Shown here: positions 13,060-23,919 of the stretch, piece after piece
How the letters are laid out: every line of letters starts with the position of its first letter
Position numbering within the stretch: the stretch's first letter is position 1
Assembly: GCA_012845835.1 (NCBI GenBank)
Contig: JABAKD010000023.1
Span: 1,971,343-2,035,342 of the forward strand
Origin: Undaria pinnatifida
Lineage: Eukaryota; Sar; Phaeophyceae; Laminariales; Alariaceae
Length of the DNA stretch: 64,000 bases
Direction of reading: 5' to 3'
The notes under the pieces: generated by a model
Seen by the model: only the letters and a program-made list of their open reading frames with translations
The model's database searches: none
Told to the model about the DNA's origin: nothing
Position numbers and translations under genes: made by a program

Positions 13060-13625
13060 ATATATATAGACTACTACGCTGTACGCAGAAGATCAAGCAC
13101 GTGTCAGTAGTAGGCACACAACACCACCAAGTGCTTCACCCAAACAACCGGTAGTACTTAGAGTAAATTTCTGGACTAAGACTTTTCCCAGGAAAACAAC
13201 CCCGTGTCCTAGTAGCCGTACAATTTCATGTAGAAACCCAAGAAGATAATATTTAGAGCAAAAGTTTGGATTACACGTCGAACCCAGAATAACATCTCGT
13301 GTTCTAATAGTCATACAGTATGAAGTAAACGTATTATTGATAGTAAAACGGTTGACTACGTCGTACCCCGGGAAAACAACCGCGTGCACGTCGTTGCAGG
13401 CATACAATATCAAGTACTCTCCACCCAACGACACATTCTTTATAGCTACAGTTGAGGTCTACATCGTACGCAGAAGAACAACCCCGTGTCCTAGTAGAGG
13501 CATGGAATTTCAAGTCCTTTATCCAACATCATAGTCGAACTTTTAATCTCAAAGCTAATGACTACGTTATACCGCAGACGAACAACCCCGAGCCCCAGTA
13601 GGCACGCATTTTCACTTGGTTTGCG
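13060..13625 (+). repeat. Tandem array, about 100-bp period
   Basis: Five to six units share GACTACGTCGTAC, ACAACCCCGTGTCCTAGTAG, GCATACAATTTCAAGTACT and CACCCAACGAC. Copies begin near 13068, 13168, 13270, 13353, 13463 and 13557. Units differ by 20-35%. Confidence 0.8.
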
Positions 13626-14744
13626 AAACTACAGTAACAACCGCGTGGTTCCGACGACGAGGGTTGGTTAACTAACCTCAAGGAGCCCCTTTATCCAGAA
13701 AACATTTTTCGTCGATTGATTTTCTGCCTCTGTCGTATCTCGCGTCCAGCGTGCGGATCGACCAATGACGCACGGTATAGCGATCAATCCACATGAGCCT
13801 TCTACTTTTCCAGTGCCCCGGAGCAATTCGCTCGAGCTAACTCCCTGTTTCCCTTCGCGATTTGAAGCTTGGGCGCTCTCACATTATTTGTGACATGACT
13901 CCGGAATGGAATGGTTGACAACCCTGCGCCAAGCATATCGCCTCAAATTGAGCGGTAAAAACGTGAGGGACCTCCCTTACCGCGTGTAGCCTTCCGCTGA
14001 CCTACGGAGCACGTGGAAACGCGCACACGATGATGAACGCGTGCGACACGTAGTACTGCAAGCATTTCGACGCTTTTTTGTGCAGGCATTTTAAAAAAAA
14101 AAGCTGGTTTTGAGCAAAAATCTGGAAGTGCAACCCGTTGGCGGAACGAAAGTGGCGGCATGTATACCTCATCAAGAAAAACTGATGTAAAAATTAAAAA
14201 ATATGGAAGAGTAAACCAAAAACCAAACGCATGGCCCACGTACAGGTTTACGTTGCTGTGTCCCCTAAGGCGGATGGGGGAAGATAAGTTCATAATCTCA
14301 CCACTCATCGAAGCTTTTTCAAAAAACATGTTGTGTGTTAGCGTAGCTCACTCGTATTCGAAACCCCGCGCTAGCTGCCGCATTCATCAGTTCCCGTTGT
14401 GTCGACAGCGCGAGCGGTCCGTACCGGGGCGGTCTCCGTTACTACCCCAGCGGTGCAATCGTCTGTCGTTTACGGATGCGTTCTGAGTACGCCAGCCCGA
14501 CCTGGTCCCATGTAATCAGGTGCGACGGGTAGCTAGTTCACTGGAACAACATCACTCCGGGTCGTGGAAGGCTTGCGCAAGCTCACCCAGTAACAACTCC
14601 CCCGGCAATGAGAAAGGAATTGACCGCCGGAATTTGCTCCGGTCACGGTGTCCACCATCACACTGCTACCTGTTCGGGCGTTGTTGCCGTATGGGCACTA
14701 AACAATATATGTATATAGACTATGTATCGTATGTATGTATATAT

Positions 14745-14818
14745 GAGTATCACACAAAGCTTGCAAATATGAGTTTCGACAAAATATTCGATGTCACAGC
14801 TGGAGTGTTTTTTCATTC
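14745..14818 (+). mobile_element. Family A copy A5, short 3' fragment
   Basis: Only about 74 bases of the 3' end, from GAGTATCACACAAAGC to CAGCTGGAGTGTTTTTTC. Inserted beside a TATATAG/ATGTATG-rich stretch. Confidence 0.7.
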
Positions 14819-15394
14819 AAATATGATGTATGACGACCTTTTACCTTAGTCTATAGGTGCACAATGTTTCTCTGTGAGGTTCCTAGATTGGTGAGAGTAA
14901 CACCTTTAGGCCCTCCTTATACTTAACCCGAGTAACTTCGTCCCCCAAAACGGGTTTCCAGTTGTAAAGGGGTTAAGAACTCTCTTCCGTAAACTGTTGT
15001 TTTCATTTCTTTTAGAGAAAAAAATAAAAATGTGTTACCGGATGCAAAAAAAAACTGACCTCATTTATCCCGGTTCACTGCGAGAATCATTTCGATAGAA
15101 AAAAAAGCAAATACTCGGTGTCCGGCGAATTATGGCTTAAGCTATAGTGTCACGTCGTACAGAAAACTTTTCCGACAAAAACGCTTACCCCATCGTACCA
15201 CACGTCATACATAGTTCCAGGCTTGGTAAGCCCCGTCATCAAGATTGAAACGAGTAGCGAAAGGGAGTACTACCTTCAAAGCATGCCCTCTCTTGTTGTT
15301 ACAAGGTTCAGTATGCCAAGGCAGGTATTTGGTTGACCTTTCTTTGCAAAGTAAGTTGTCAGACCGAGAGTTGAGAACCATGCACTCTGATTTC

Positions 15395-15670
15395 TTCACA
15401 GTTGGCGTCGTCGACAGCAGGTCATGGGTGCTTTGGGGTCGTGGGTTCGAACCCCATCATCCACCTGGAACAGTAAACCCTTGAGACTTTCTCCACGGAG
15501 AACTCCGGTCAGAAATAATCTCCCCGGTATGATCCCTAAAAAGAGGAGTCGCGTGGGTATTGACACGTCCGCTTGATTTTCTGACAGTTTCGTGGGGGGG
15601 GCGGGGGGCGGGGGCGCTTAGGTTTGGTGGGGAATAGCGGTTGACCTTTTGCAAACGGTAAAAAACCCGA
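15395..15670 (+). mobile_element. Family D: tRNA-like SINE candidate, copy D1
   Basis: GCGTCGTCGACAG at the 5' side partly fits a Pol III box A, and GGTTCGAACCCC (15444-15455) fits box B. The T-arm can fold: GTGGG, loop TTCGAAC, CCCAT, followed by CATCCACC like an acceptor 3' strand. Downstream the copy shares TCCCCGGTATGATCCC and ATTGACACGTCCGC with D2, and a G tract at 15594-15612. No matching 5' acceptor strand is seen, so this is not an intact tRNA gene. Confidence 0.45.
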
Positions 15671-16437
15671 CTTATTCCCTCAAATTCCTGAATATTTCAG
15701 AAGTAGCATGGTCATGAGGGCGTGCGAAAGTGTGCGTACCTAGCAAGTTTAGCCTAAAATATACGTATTGCGAACTTGGCGAGGACGTACTACTTGTTAA
15801 TCAAACTCGTCGGGATGTAATTGTGACTGTGTGTATGCAACAGTTGCGCGTTTTCGTATGTCAAGATCGCATGGTGATGTTCATACAGGCGCGTTTTTTT
15901 TATTGTTCAATCCGCTTTCTGGTGATCTTCACGGTTTCTTGCGTGGAAACGTTCCACCTACCGCAGTGCCAAAAAGTATTGTAGCGTAGTCTATACGTGT
16001 CGGTTATCGCACTGCTGCATGCGCTCTTGCCTTTTGGTAATGATGGTCTACTCTTAGCAAGCCGAGATATGACTTTTCGCCGGTCATTAGTTCACCTTTT
16101 GAAACAAACATCGAAAATACGTGGAAGATCGATCAGTGGTGCTACACGACACGCCTTCCAACGGCAAATGAATGACGTGATGTGACTGTTGTTGTGATGT
16201 GTTTGCTCCGGCAATTACCCTTCGGATGTCACACCGATCTTGGTAGACCTTCAGAAGCCATTGATTGCACTACCGCAAAATTTGGTGCTCTCTGGACATC
16301 GAGTGCCTTTTTTGGTCATACCGCAATGTTTGCATTCTTACTGCCGTACAAAACACCACAAATAGAAACGGTAAAGCTAATGCTGGCTCACGCCGGGTAT
16401 CTGAAATTATTTTTACCCCGATTTGTTTCACCTATCC

Positions 16438-16925
16438 CAGGATATCACCTCCCAAACTTCAAAAAAATATTTTCGCTGCAAATCTCAAGCTAGCTCTATT
16501 CTACATTTTAGTCAAAATTCCCAGTTTGTCCATATCACATGTATTTCTTTCATATATTTTCTCCACTAATCTTAACGTATCACCTTCCGATCTTCTAATA
16601 TTAAAATAGCTGCAAATCTCATCAGGTTGTCTCTATTAAATTTGTAGGTCAAAAATCTTTTTTTTGTCTAGCTCACACCTCCCGCACTTCTTAAAATAAT
16701 TTCGCTGCAAACCTCAGGCTGCATCTATTATTATATACTTTGGTCAAAAATTCCTATTTTGTCCATGTCACATGTATGTATGTATTCTCTTCATTTTCTT
16801 TCTTCACTAATCTCACCATATCACCTCCCGAACTTCTAATAATAACATCAATGCCATTTTATCATGCTGGCTCTATTACTATGTATTGTGATCGAAAATC
16901 CTGTTTTTTTGTGCATCTCATAACT
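16438..16925 (+). repeat. Tandem array, about 90-150-bp units
   Basis: Four units begin near 16443, 16578, 16671 and 16820 with TATCACCTCCCGAACTTCT-like starts, then TTTCGCTGCAAATCTCA, GTCAAAAATTCC and, in the longer units, TTTGTCCAT and CACATGTAT. Units two and four lack the last third. Confidence 0.8.
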
Positions 16926-17217
16926 GAAGAAGTGAACTTCATCCTATTTTTTCCAACATATATCCACATACGTCAGCCGTAAAGTCGACTGGTCCATAGA
17001 AATATTTTCAGGGTTTGCACATGGCTTCTTGCTACTCGTACGTGTCGTGTGCTGTAGCCGACGCGGGCGTGCTTTGAGCGGTGACACGAAAGGGGCACCG
17101 GTTATGTTCGGAGGCTCTTCCTCGCCTGCGGTCGTCTAAGCCCCACCCAGATACACGAGCCGAAAACGACAGATAATGCTATTGCACCTCGATGAGCGCC
17201 GCCTTTAAATCAGTCTC

Positions 17218-17240
17218 CCCCCCCCCCCCCCCCCCCCCCC
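17218..17240 (+). repeat. Poly-C tract
   Basis: A run of about 20 C in a C-rich stretch (17214-17270). It is not inside a recognisable family A copy. Confidence 0.9.
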
Positions 17241-17577
17241 TCCGCCCTCCAACCACCCGCGCACAGTCCATTTCCACCAAACATACTCCCAATTTTCCAC
17301 AGGAAGCCATATGTTAGGCTAAATAAAGACCAAACAAAATTTTGGTTAAAAATCCGAGCTAAGCACCCCTATCCCTGCGTGGGCCACACCATACACCAAG
17401 CACCAACAGCTGGACAGGAGAAGAGTGCATCCCTACCGCGTGTATAGTATAAATTGTGACCGAGGCTGCCCTGTGCCGGGGTTGCCCCCTTCATTCGCTG
17501 CCGGGTTTGAACCACTCTCTTGTCCAACGTGTGACCCTGTATCTCACCAACCAAAATAAAAAAAGATAAAAACAAAA

Positions 17578-17720
17578 CATACACTTCAATCAGCTGTGAG
17601 ATCGAAGAATGTGTCGAAACTTATCTGTGTAATCTGTGTGTGATACTCCGATCGCGCGTATTGCCGGTTGTGTGTCTTCATTAGGTATACAGGTCGGCGA
17701 CTCCCCTTGCAACGACAGTG
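17578..17720 (-). mobile_element. Family A copy A6, 3' fragment
   Basis: About 140 bases of the 3' end in reverse orientation, including CAGCTGTGAGATCGAAGA and GGTCGGCGACTCCCC. Confidence 0.7.
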
Positions 17721-18466
17721 TAGCCAAAAACAAATATAAAAAAAGCCGATGCTATTTGCCGCAGCGTGTAGCAAACCACTCGGCTCCGGATTTTAGACCG
17801 CAAAGATTATTCTAAAATTGACGGAACAATTGCTTAGCAAGGCCTCAAAGGAACAGGGGAGAGTTGTGAGCCCGAGTCTCGGCCACGAACTGCCTCGACC
17901 ACGAAGTGGACTTTGCGAAAGGGAGCCCCCTACCTTCGTCGCCTTGGCCCCTACTCCAGGCGATTAGCACCTTCGCCTGTGTCGTTAACATCCGCCGAGC
18001 AGCACTCGCGATTGTTTCCACTCTCCTCGCTGTGTTGGAAGAGGGATATATCACATTTTTTCTCCTGACATTATGTTCGCTGTCCTCTGGTTTACGATGA
18101 ATGATATTATATCGGAGAAAAGGGAGATATGTTCTTGATGTAATATAGGGGATTCTTGTAGTAGGCACGTAGGGATAGGAAAGTGCCGCACAGAGCGGAA
18201 TATGAGTATATTGCGGCGCGTAATTTGCTGGCGCGTAGGATGCTTTGCTCTTGCCGCACTCGATGGTCCTGGACAGTCGAAAATATACATGAGGTTGGAG
18301 GAACATCTGAAAGTCTTGCTTGGTTCACGTCTGTCCGCGTAGGACGTGTAAACGCTGACAGGTGGCATGCACCTAACTCATCTCTCAACGGAAGAGATCT
18401 TCTGTACACCCCACTGACAAATCAAACTGTTGTGGTGAAAGAAACAGGGTTTGAGCCGGAAGAAGA

Positions 18467-18702
18467 TGATGTGGTGGTAAAACCGGCACCGGAACAAGCG
18501 CAGACACTGCTGCCGCCGCAGCGGTCGACAAAACCATAGATGCCGCACTCGTCGCCGCCGCCGCCACAGCAGCAGCCCACGTCACTACTGCCTTTCATGA
18601 TGTGCGTACCGCCCTCAAAGCTGTTTTGGCTGGCTTACTGTTTATTGTCGGCAATGACAAGCGTCGTTTTCTTCACCACCACTTCCATGGGTAGACTCTG
18701 CC
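18467..18702 (+). CDS. Candidate Ala-rich exon, unrecognised
   Basis: After a stop, one plus frame stays open and reads GKTGTGTSADTAAAAAVDK, an Ala/Thr/Val-rich stretch, then AFHDVRTALKAVLAGLLFIV, DKRRFLHHHFHG and TAG. The segment is richer in G+C than its flanks. An adjacent frame just upstream reads GFEPEEDDVVVKPAPEQAQ and also looks protein-like, so a frameshift or short intron may separate them. The alanine run is partly a GCN triplet repeat, which lowers confidence. Confidence 0.2.
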
Positions 18703-19732
18703 AATGGTTCCCCTCTTTATGCACCGACTCTTCCCGTGAGCGCTGTAAACTCTAGGGACGCTAGGGTGCGGGGATGATCTCAACACGGGTCAGCTTGGGT
18801 CACGTGGAACACTGAAGGCAGGCAGAGCAGAATATACGATGACGCAGAAGAACATGTGCAAATAGTGTTTTGTATCCCTTACCGTAAGGTGTTTGTACAC
18901 GCACACAGCACACACTCCAACAGTCACACTGGCGTGGTAGGGCACAATTTATTGGGTATGAAATACGGCAACCGCCGCCAGACATCCCAAACATACTAAC
19001 AACCCCTGATCGGAGAACATAGCGAATCATCAACCATTTTTTCCGCAGATCATACGCAGTTACATCGCCATGACGCCGTTTCAAGAAACCGTTAGATCCA
19101 CTTCATCGTTCAGATGTGACACCCCAAATGAATTCTTGTAGGTAAAAAATGACGAAACCCGTCGTCAGCAGTATGCGGAATGGTAGCAGAACAATTTTCG
19201 GCCAAACACCAAATGATAGCACGCCTCTTCTGTTCTCGACAACAAGGCTGTTTCTTTCTCTGCAACACGAGGCTCAGGATCGGACGCTGGCGGTGGTGGA
19301 GGCGTGGCACCCGATCTAAAACACAAGGTACCGGGTATGGCCGGTCTTGGTCAGTCCTATTATTTGTTTGCTTTTACTTGTGATCTCTTCCACTCCAGAG
19401 TGATTGGAGCACCAATGTCCTGGGATCACTGCCTTTGGTAGGAAGAGTTAAATACATATATATATATGGAAAACGAAGCAAAAGAACGCTACGCACGGCA
19501 CCAAACGGATAATACTCTTTGTTCGGGCACGTCACGGGTAACATGTTTCTATGTGATTTTTTCATGAACGACGGGTTTCCTTCCCCCGAAGTCGTCGAAA
19601 AGAGTTTTGATGGATTCTAGGACATCGCATTAATCAACGTGTATCAAATTTGGTTTTTCTCTCAAATCAATATGTTCGATGCATAGACTACGTGTTTGGG
19701 ATATAGATGTGAACAGAGTTATATAGGTGAGA

Positions 19733-19832
19733 AGCGACTATGACTCCGGTTAGGCTTACGGTTAGGACTACGGTTTGGTTTACCGTTAGGACTACATTCA
19801 TGACTACGGTTAGGACTAAGGTACGGGGGTCA
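19733..19832 (+). repeat. Short tandem repeat of GGTTAGGACTAC-like units
   Basis: About six imperfect copies of a 12-18-bp unit (ACGGTTAGGACTACGG), resembling an eroded telomere-derived or simple repeat. Confidence 0.6.
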
Positions 19833-20606
19833 TATTTTTTTGTGGTTTTGCCATGGTTCGGGGTTGCATGCACGAGAAACTAACTTTGTTCAGTCTTACG
19901 GATGCAGCCAAACACTGCCAAATCACGCAACGAATTTTAGTAATACCCAAGAGAATATATTTTTGCGAAGAGTCTGCTGCATAATGCTGAGCTGGTACAT
20001 GGGCCCAGGGACCTGATCATGAGTGCCTCTATATACAGTACCCTTTGTTTGAGGGGACACTATGTGTTTTATTTCTCAGCTACGTCTCCATACTAAGCAG
20101 TGTGCATTTTGAATGTTGCAATATAAATACGTGGAATGGTTCAGATACATACAGTACACCAAACGAATCGCCTTAGACTATACAGATGGAAACATTTTCC
20201 TGGTGAGATACGGAGTCACTCGTGCCATTGTCTCAATTCCAGTTAAACTGATTAAGAGTGCATTCTCCCTACGGCAGCCTTAGTCGAGCAGAAGAAAAAT
20301 AATGTACACCTTGACAGGATCATGTGTCCCACGATAATGCTGGATGACCTACGCTGCCAACATCAAGGTCTGTCGGGCGCGCACATACTTTGCCCGAGCT
20401 CGACGAAAATCGACAAGCACAAAAAAAAAAAAACTTAGGAATGCTGAATATCACGCGGGATATCGAGTGAAGGCAAGTTCGGGGAGAGGGGGGGTTGAGA
20501 AAGGGTACCTATGCTCACGGTTGCTCGACGAGGTCGTTGAGGGTAAATAAAGCATCTAGCGAATCAAGCGGAAGAGAAAAAAAGACAAAATGAGCATAAA
20601 ACATAC

Positions 20607-20739
20607 CTTCACGCGTAGTTCTTTTAATAAAACAGGGAAGCGTTTGGAAACCTTGTTTTCCCTTTTGAGGAAGATGTTCCCGTTGATCGAATACGAGGCA
20701 AGCGAGCTCTACTGCACGTCGTGGCACATTGTCCAACAT
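20607..20739 (-). CDS. Candidate first exon, unrecognised
   Basis: A minus-strand ATG at 20739 opens a 44-codon stretch (MLDNVPRRAVELACLVFDQ, then REHLPQKGKQGFQTLPCFIK) that ends at a good donor, GAAG/GTATGT. The DNA is more G+C-rich than the flanks. No continuation was identified, so this is a splice-site-supported guess only. Confidence 0.18.
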
Positions 20740-21669
20740 ACTGGAACGTAGAATTCACCACTTATTCCTTAAAGGAGCACTGTTAGACGCACCACAAGAT
20801 CAATCTATATGTTTTCGACTTGCCGATGACCCCTTCATGTGTGCAGGATACTTTGATGAGGCGCAAAAGAAGTCGCCAGGGAACCTAGGTAATCGAGTTT
20901 ACTGTAGGTGCGTCGGGGTATATTTTGCCCCCAGAACTGCAGGGTAAGAGCATGTAACTGACGGAACGTATATGAAACGTCACTCAATAAGACGAGCACG
21001 TAATTACTCTAAATTTCTTCATGGCGTGTGTTGGTGTCCATCTTTCTGTCGAGGTGGATGTGCAACGATGCTACTCTCGAATCTTGCTGAGTCAAAAACG
21101 CATACCACCAAATCACCTGTTGGACATCAACTGTCGTACGTGAATGCTCTCAATGTCATTCAAACTCGAGCATCCCATGCCTTCGTGGTGCTACCGGGCC
21201 CCCTCGACCAGTCCGCGACCGTTACGAACGAACCAAATATTCGCGCTCTTTCCTCTCCATCGTCGACTTGTACCTAGTTCTGCTTTCGTGCTGCGTCGAC
21301 GAGCACGCGACAGTTAGGCGCGGAACACACCCTTCTCCTTACTCTTTGTGTTTTATCCTCGTCTGCGCTCTCCAAAAGACCGTATTCAGGGCACGGAGCC
21401 GTTCGGCTCGGATCGAGGTATTGCACCAAAGTCAGTCCAACCCGACGTTTTCTATACCAGTTTTCGTCTTGTGGTTTCCAATACCGCTTTGTTTTGCTCT
21501 GCATTTGTCAGTCTTGCGCCGCGGCGAGGATGGGGTGAGAAGAGGGGTGTTTCCACATGCATTCTATCAGGCTCCAACGCCCACATCAATTTCCAGGGCT
21601 AAATCGCCCGCAACCGGTAGTCAACGACGCTCTCATTAATCTGCGTAAGGCCCATTGACGGGTTAACTA

Positions 21670-21905
21670 CAACGATGACGACAACTACGAAATGGACTGT
21701 GTTAACGACGACTACTACGACGGCGACAACCTCGACGACGACGATAACGACGAGGACCGTTCCCATGACCATCACCACAACAACGACCGCAGCCACGACC
21801 GCAACCACGGCCATAACCGCATTTAACCATGACCATGCCTATCTCCACGACAACGTCCACGAGGTCGACCACGACCACGACGTGAATGACATGACCACAA
21901 TCACA
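21670..21905 (+). repeat. Degenerate GAC/ACN triplet repeat
   Basis: About 230 bp dominated by ACG, ACC, ACA and GAC triplets (GACGACGACGATAACGACG), which would read as Thr-rich, Asp-rich or His-rich in the three plus frames. Treated as a microsatellite-derived tract, not as protein. Confidence 0.8.
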
Positions 21906-22764
21906 CGACCACCACTAAGAGGACGACGACTTGCATCCGTCCCACGTTAAGTGCGCTCATATAGCTTCTGAGGTAACTTCCACAATAAGGAGCTCAATAT
22001 GCCACCAGAAAAATGTCTCCGAAGATATATGCATCCGCAAGCCAACCCAGCTTCACTTCTTCCCTAATCCTTAAAAACACTTACTGGCGAAATAGATGTC
22101 TTGATCAACGGGTAGTGTCTCATCTAAGGATCTGATTTGATCAGAAAACATTTTAGCTCAACACGTAAACCCCTAGAACGTGGGATTACTCGTGGTAGAT
22201 TTCAACGACCACAATCACGCCGACCACGACAAACTTTTTTTAAAATCGTGTGTAAAGGATGGTGACGCTATGTGTCACGTCACTATGATACTTGCAATGC
22301 CTCCATGGATATGGAAAACAAGAAAAATGACTTGCTACTTGATACTAATAGCCGCGACCAGCGGATACACAAAAATGCCGTCTACACACGCGCATTCGTT
22401 TGACAATTAAGCTGTTGCTGTTGATGAAAGCTATACAAAATGTTAAAGTCGTGATGTAGGCCACGGTCTTAAGACACGAGAGCAACACGGCACTAATAAA
22501 ATGCAAAAATCGAAACAAGTTCCAACGTTACTACGATGGCAACCGAATCACGAATCAACCAACGGCAATGCACTGCCCCATTTCGTCTTCAACGCACGGA
22601 TCTGCCGCTAGTGGATAACGGTACCGTCAGCCCCCGAAGGAAACGTGAGGAACTGCATACCCCTCGAAGGAAAAAACGGTTTTGAGAAAATAAAAAGAGC
22701 CCGAAACAAAATCATTGCATATCTGACAGGTAAAAATAGTAGTTGTTCTACGGTGTCCGCCCAA

Positions 22765-22995
22765 ACATTGTTTTACCGAATTCGCCGGTTTTGAAACCAC
22801 CTCCCGGCAGCACCTTGTGAATTATGGATAGCCTTGCCATCTCGACAGACATCGGTCGGTGGTCCTTTGCAATCGACAAACTCTTTTAAGAGTACGTTTA
22901 CATACCACTCTTCCTCGTGCCGGGCAGTCGTCAAACAATCGTTGAAGAAAATCGCTGATTTATGGGAGGGGGCTAGATCGTGGAATAAGTCAAAA
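22765..22995 (-). repeat. Family B interspersed repeat, copy B1
   Basis: Reverse copy of a ~230-bp family. Shared blocks in sense orientation are ACGTTTCATGGCTGCTCG, GAGGAAGGGTGCTAC, CGATGACGTCGGGGTGGC, GGAGATACGGCCGGGA and AAACCGGCGATTTCATT. Here they appear as CGCCGGTTTTGAAACC and TTCCTCGTGCCGGGCAG. Confidence 0.6.
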
Positions 22996-23343
22996 CAAAT
23001 ATAAACATGCAAAAAATGTAAAGTTTTTTTTTCAGCGGTACTGGGTTGAAACTCGTTGAAACCCAGATAGCTGAACTGCCCGAGTAAGTGCTACATCTAT
23101 CGTGCCAAGCGTCCGAGGTTAATACTTGAACTTAATCCGGCAAACACATCCGTGTTTCATTGAGCGCGAGACGCTGCCTTACAGCAAGCCAATCGAGAAT
23201 ATCGGTCAAATTGGCGGCGTGTCAAAGTTTTCCAAGAAGCGTTTCTGATTTCGCTGAATTAAATGAACAAAATGTATGAATAGGTATGACTACGTGAGGT
23301 CGGCAAGTAATGGCGGATCAGATGAGAAACTAACAAATACCGT

Positions 23344-23919
23344 TCAAAGCGGCGAAAACAAAAGCTCTTCTTCGCCCCTCTCCCCCCTCCGTTGACCGCG
23401 GCAGCCCCTCAGACCACCATGTTCATCGTTTCTTGGACCGGCGGGAAACAAAATTTCGTCCCCCTCAGCAAAAACCAGGAAAAATGCCGCACAAGAACCG
23501 CAGATGACCCCGGTCGTTCCGAGGGCCACTACCCAAGCGAACGATTGCCCCATCGCCACGAAGGTTTCGAGCAGCTTGCCTGTAAGGGCGATGCCGAACA
23601 CGCAGGCAGCGGAGGCGGCCGTAGTCGCAAAGGCATACAGAAATGCGGCGTGTTCGGGTGCGGCTATTTCAACGTGGTACGTGAACCAGCCGCCCCTCGA
23701 CACAGCCATGGCGGCTAGGGCGAGCGACGAGAGCAAAGTTCCCGCGGTCGACGACGTGGCGAGGCCCATGGAAATGAAGAACACGAAGCCTAAGGCGAAA
23801 GAAACGCCTATGATGAGCTTGAACGCCCGGGACGCGGAGATGTTGTACGTGTTGGTCAACCAACAGAACACATTACCCCCGAGGACGGAAAACGTCATCA
23901 TTGTTACGTACGGCGCCAC
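23344..23919 (-). CDS. Transporter exon 5 (TM8-TM12, C-terminus)
   Basis: 576 nt including TGA at 23346-23344, after the acceptor AATTTCATCAG. It codes VAPYVTMMTFSVLGGN, four further hydrophobic helices and the typical end-of-TM12 stretch FFLVFAEGDEILFP. The tail is hydrophilic, rich in G, R and E, and ends LLFSPL. No clear AATAAA signal was seen in the first 100 bases after the stop. Confidence 0.95.
   Translation of the reverse strand: MAPYVTMMTFSVLGGNVFCWLTNTYNISASRAFKLIIGVSFALGFVFFISMGLATSSTAGTLLSSLALAAMAVSRGGWFTYHVEIAAPEHAAFLYAFATTAASAACVFGIALTGKLLETFVAMGQSFAWVVALGTTGVICGSCAAFFLVFAEGDEILFPAGPRNDEHGGLRGCRGQRRGERGEEELLFSPL

Larger units (their letters stand above)
17721..21669. other. Mostly anonymous stretch with weak coding hints
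   Basis: Apart from the Ala-rich frame at 18467, the candidate exon at 20739 and the short repeat at 19733, no gene, RNA or element was recognised. Overlapping open frames around 18183-18409 on both strands look like chance. Confidence 0.45.

Noticed and set aside
15444-15470. Intact tRNA gene
   Set aside because: T-arm and box B are present, but no matching 5' acceptor strand, D-arm or anticodon arm could be folded.
21599-21950. Thr-rich or Val-rich protein
   Set aside because: The tract is a degenerate triplet repeat open on both strands, with no unique flanking domain.
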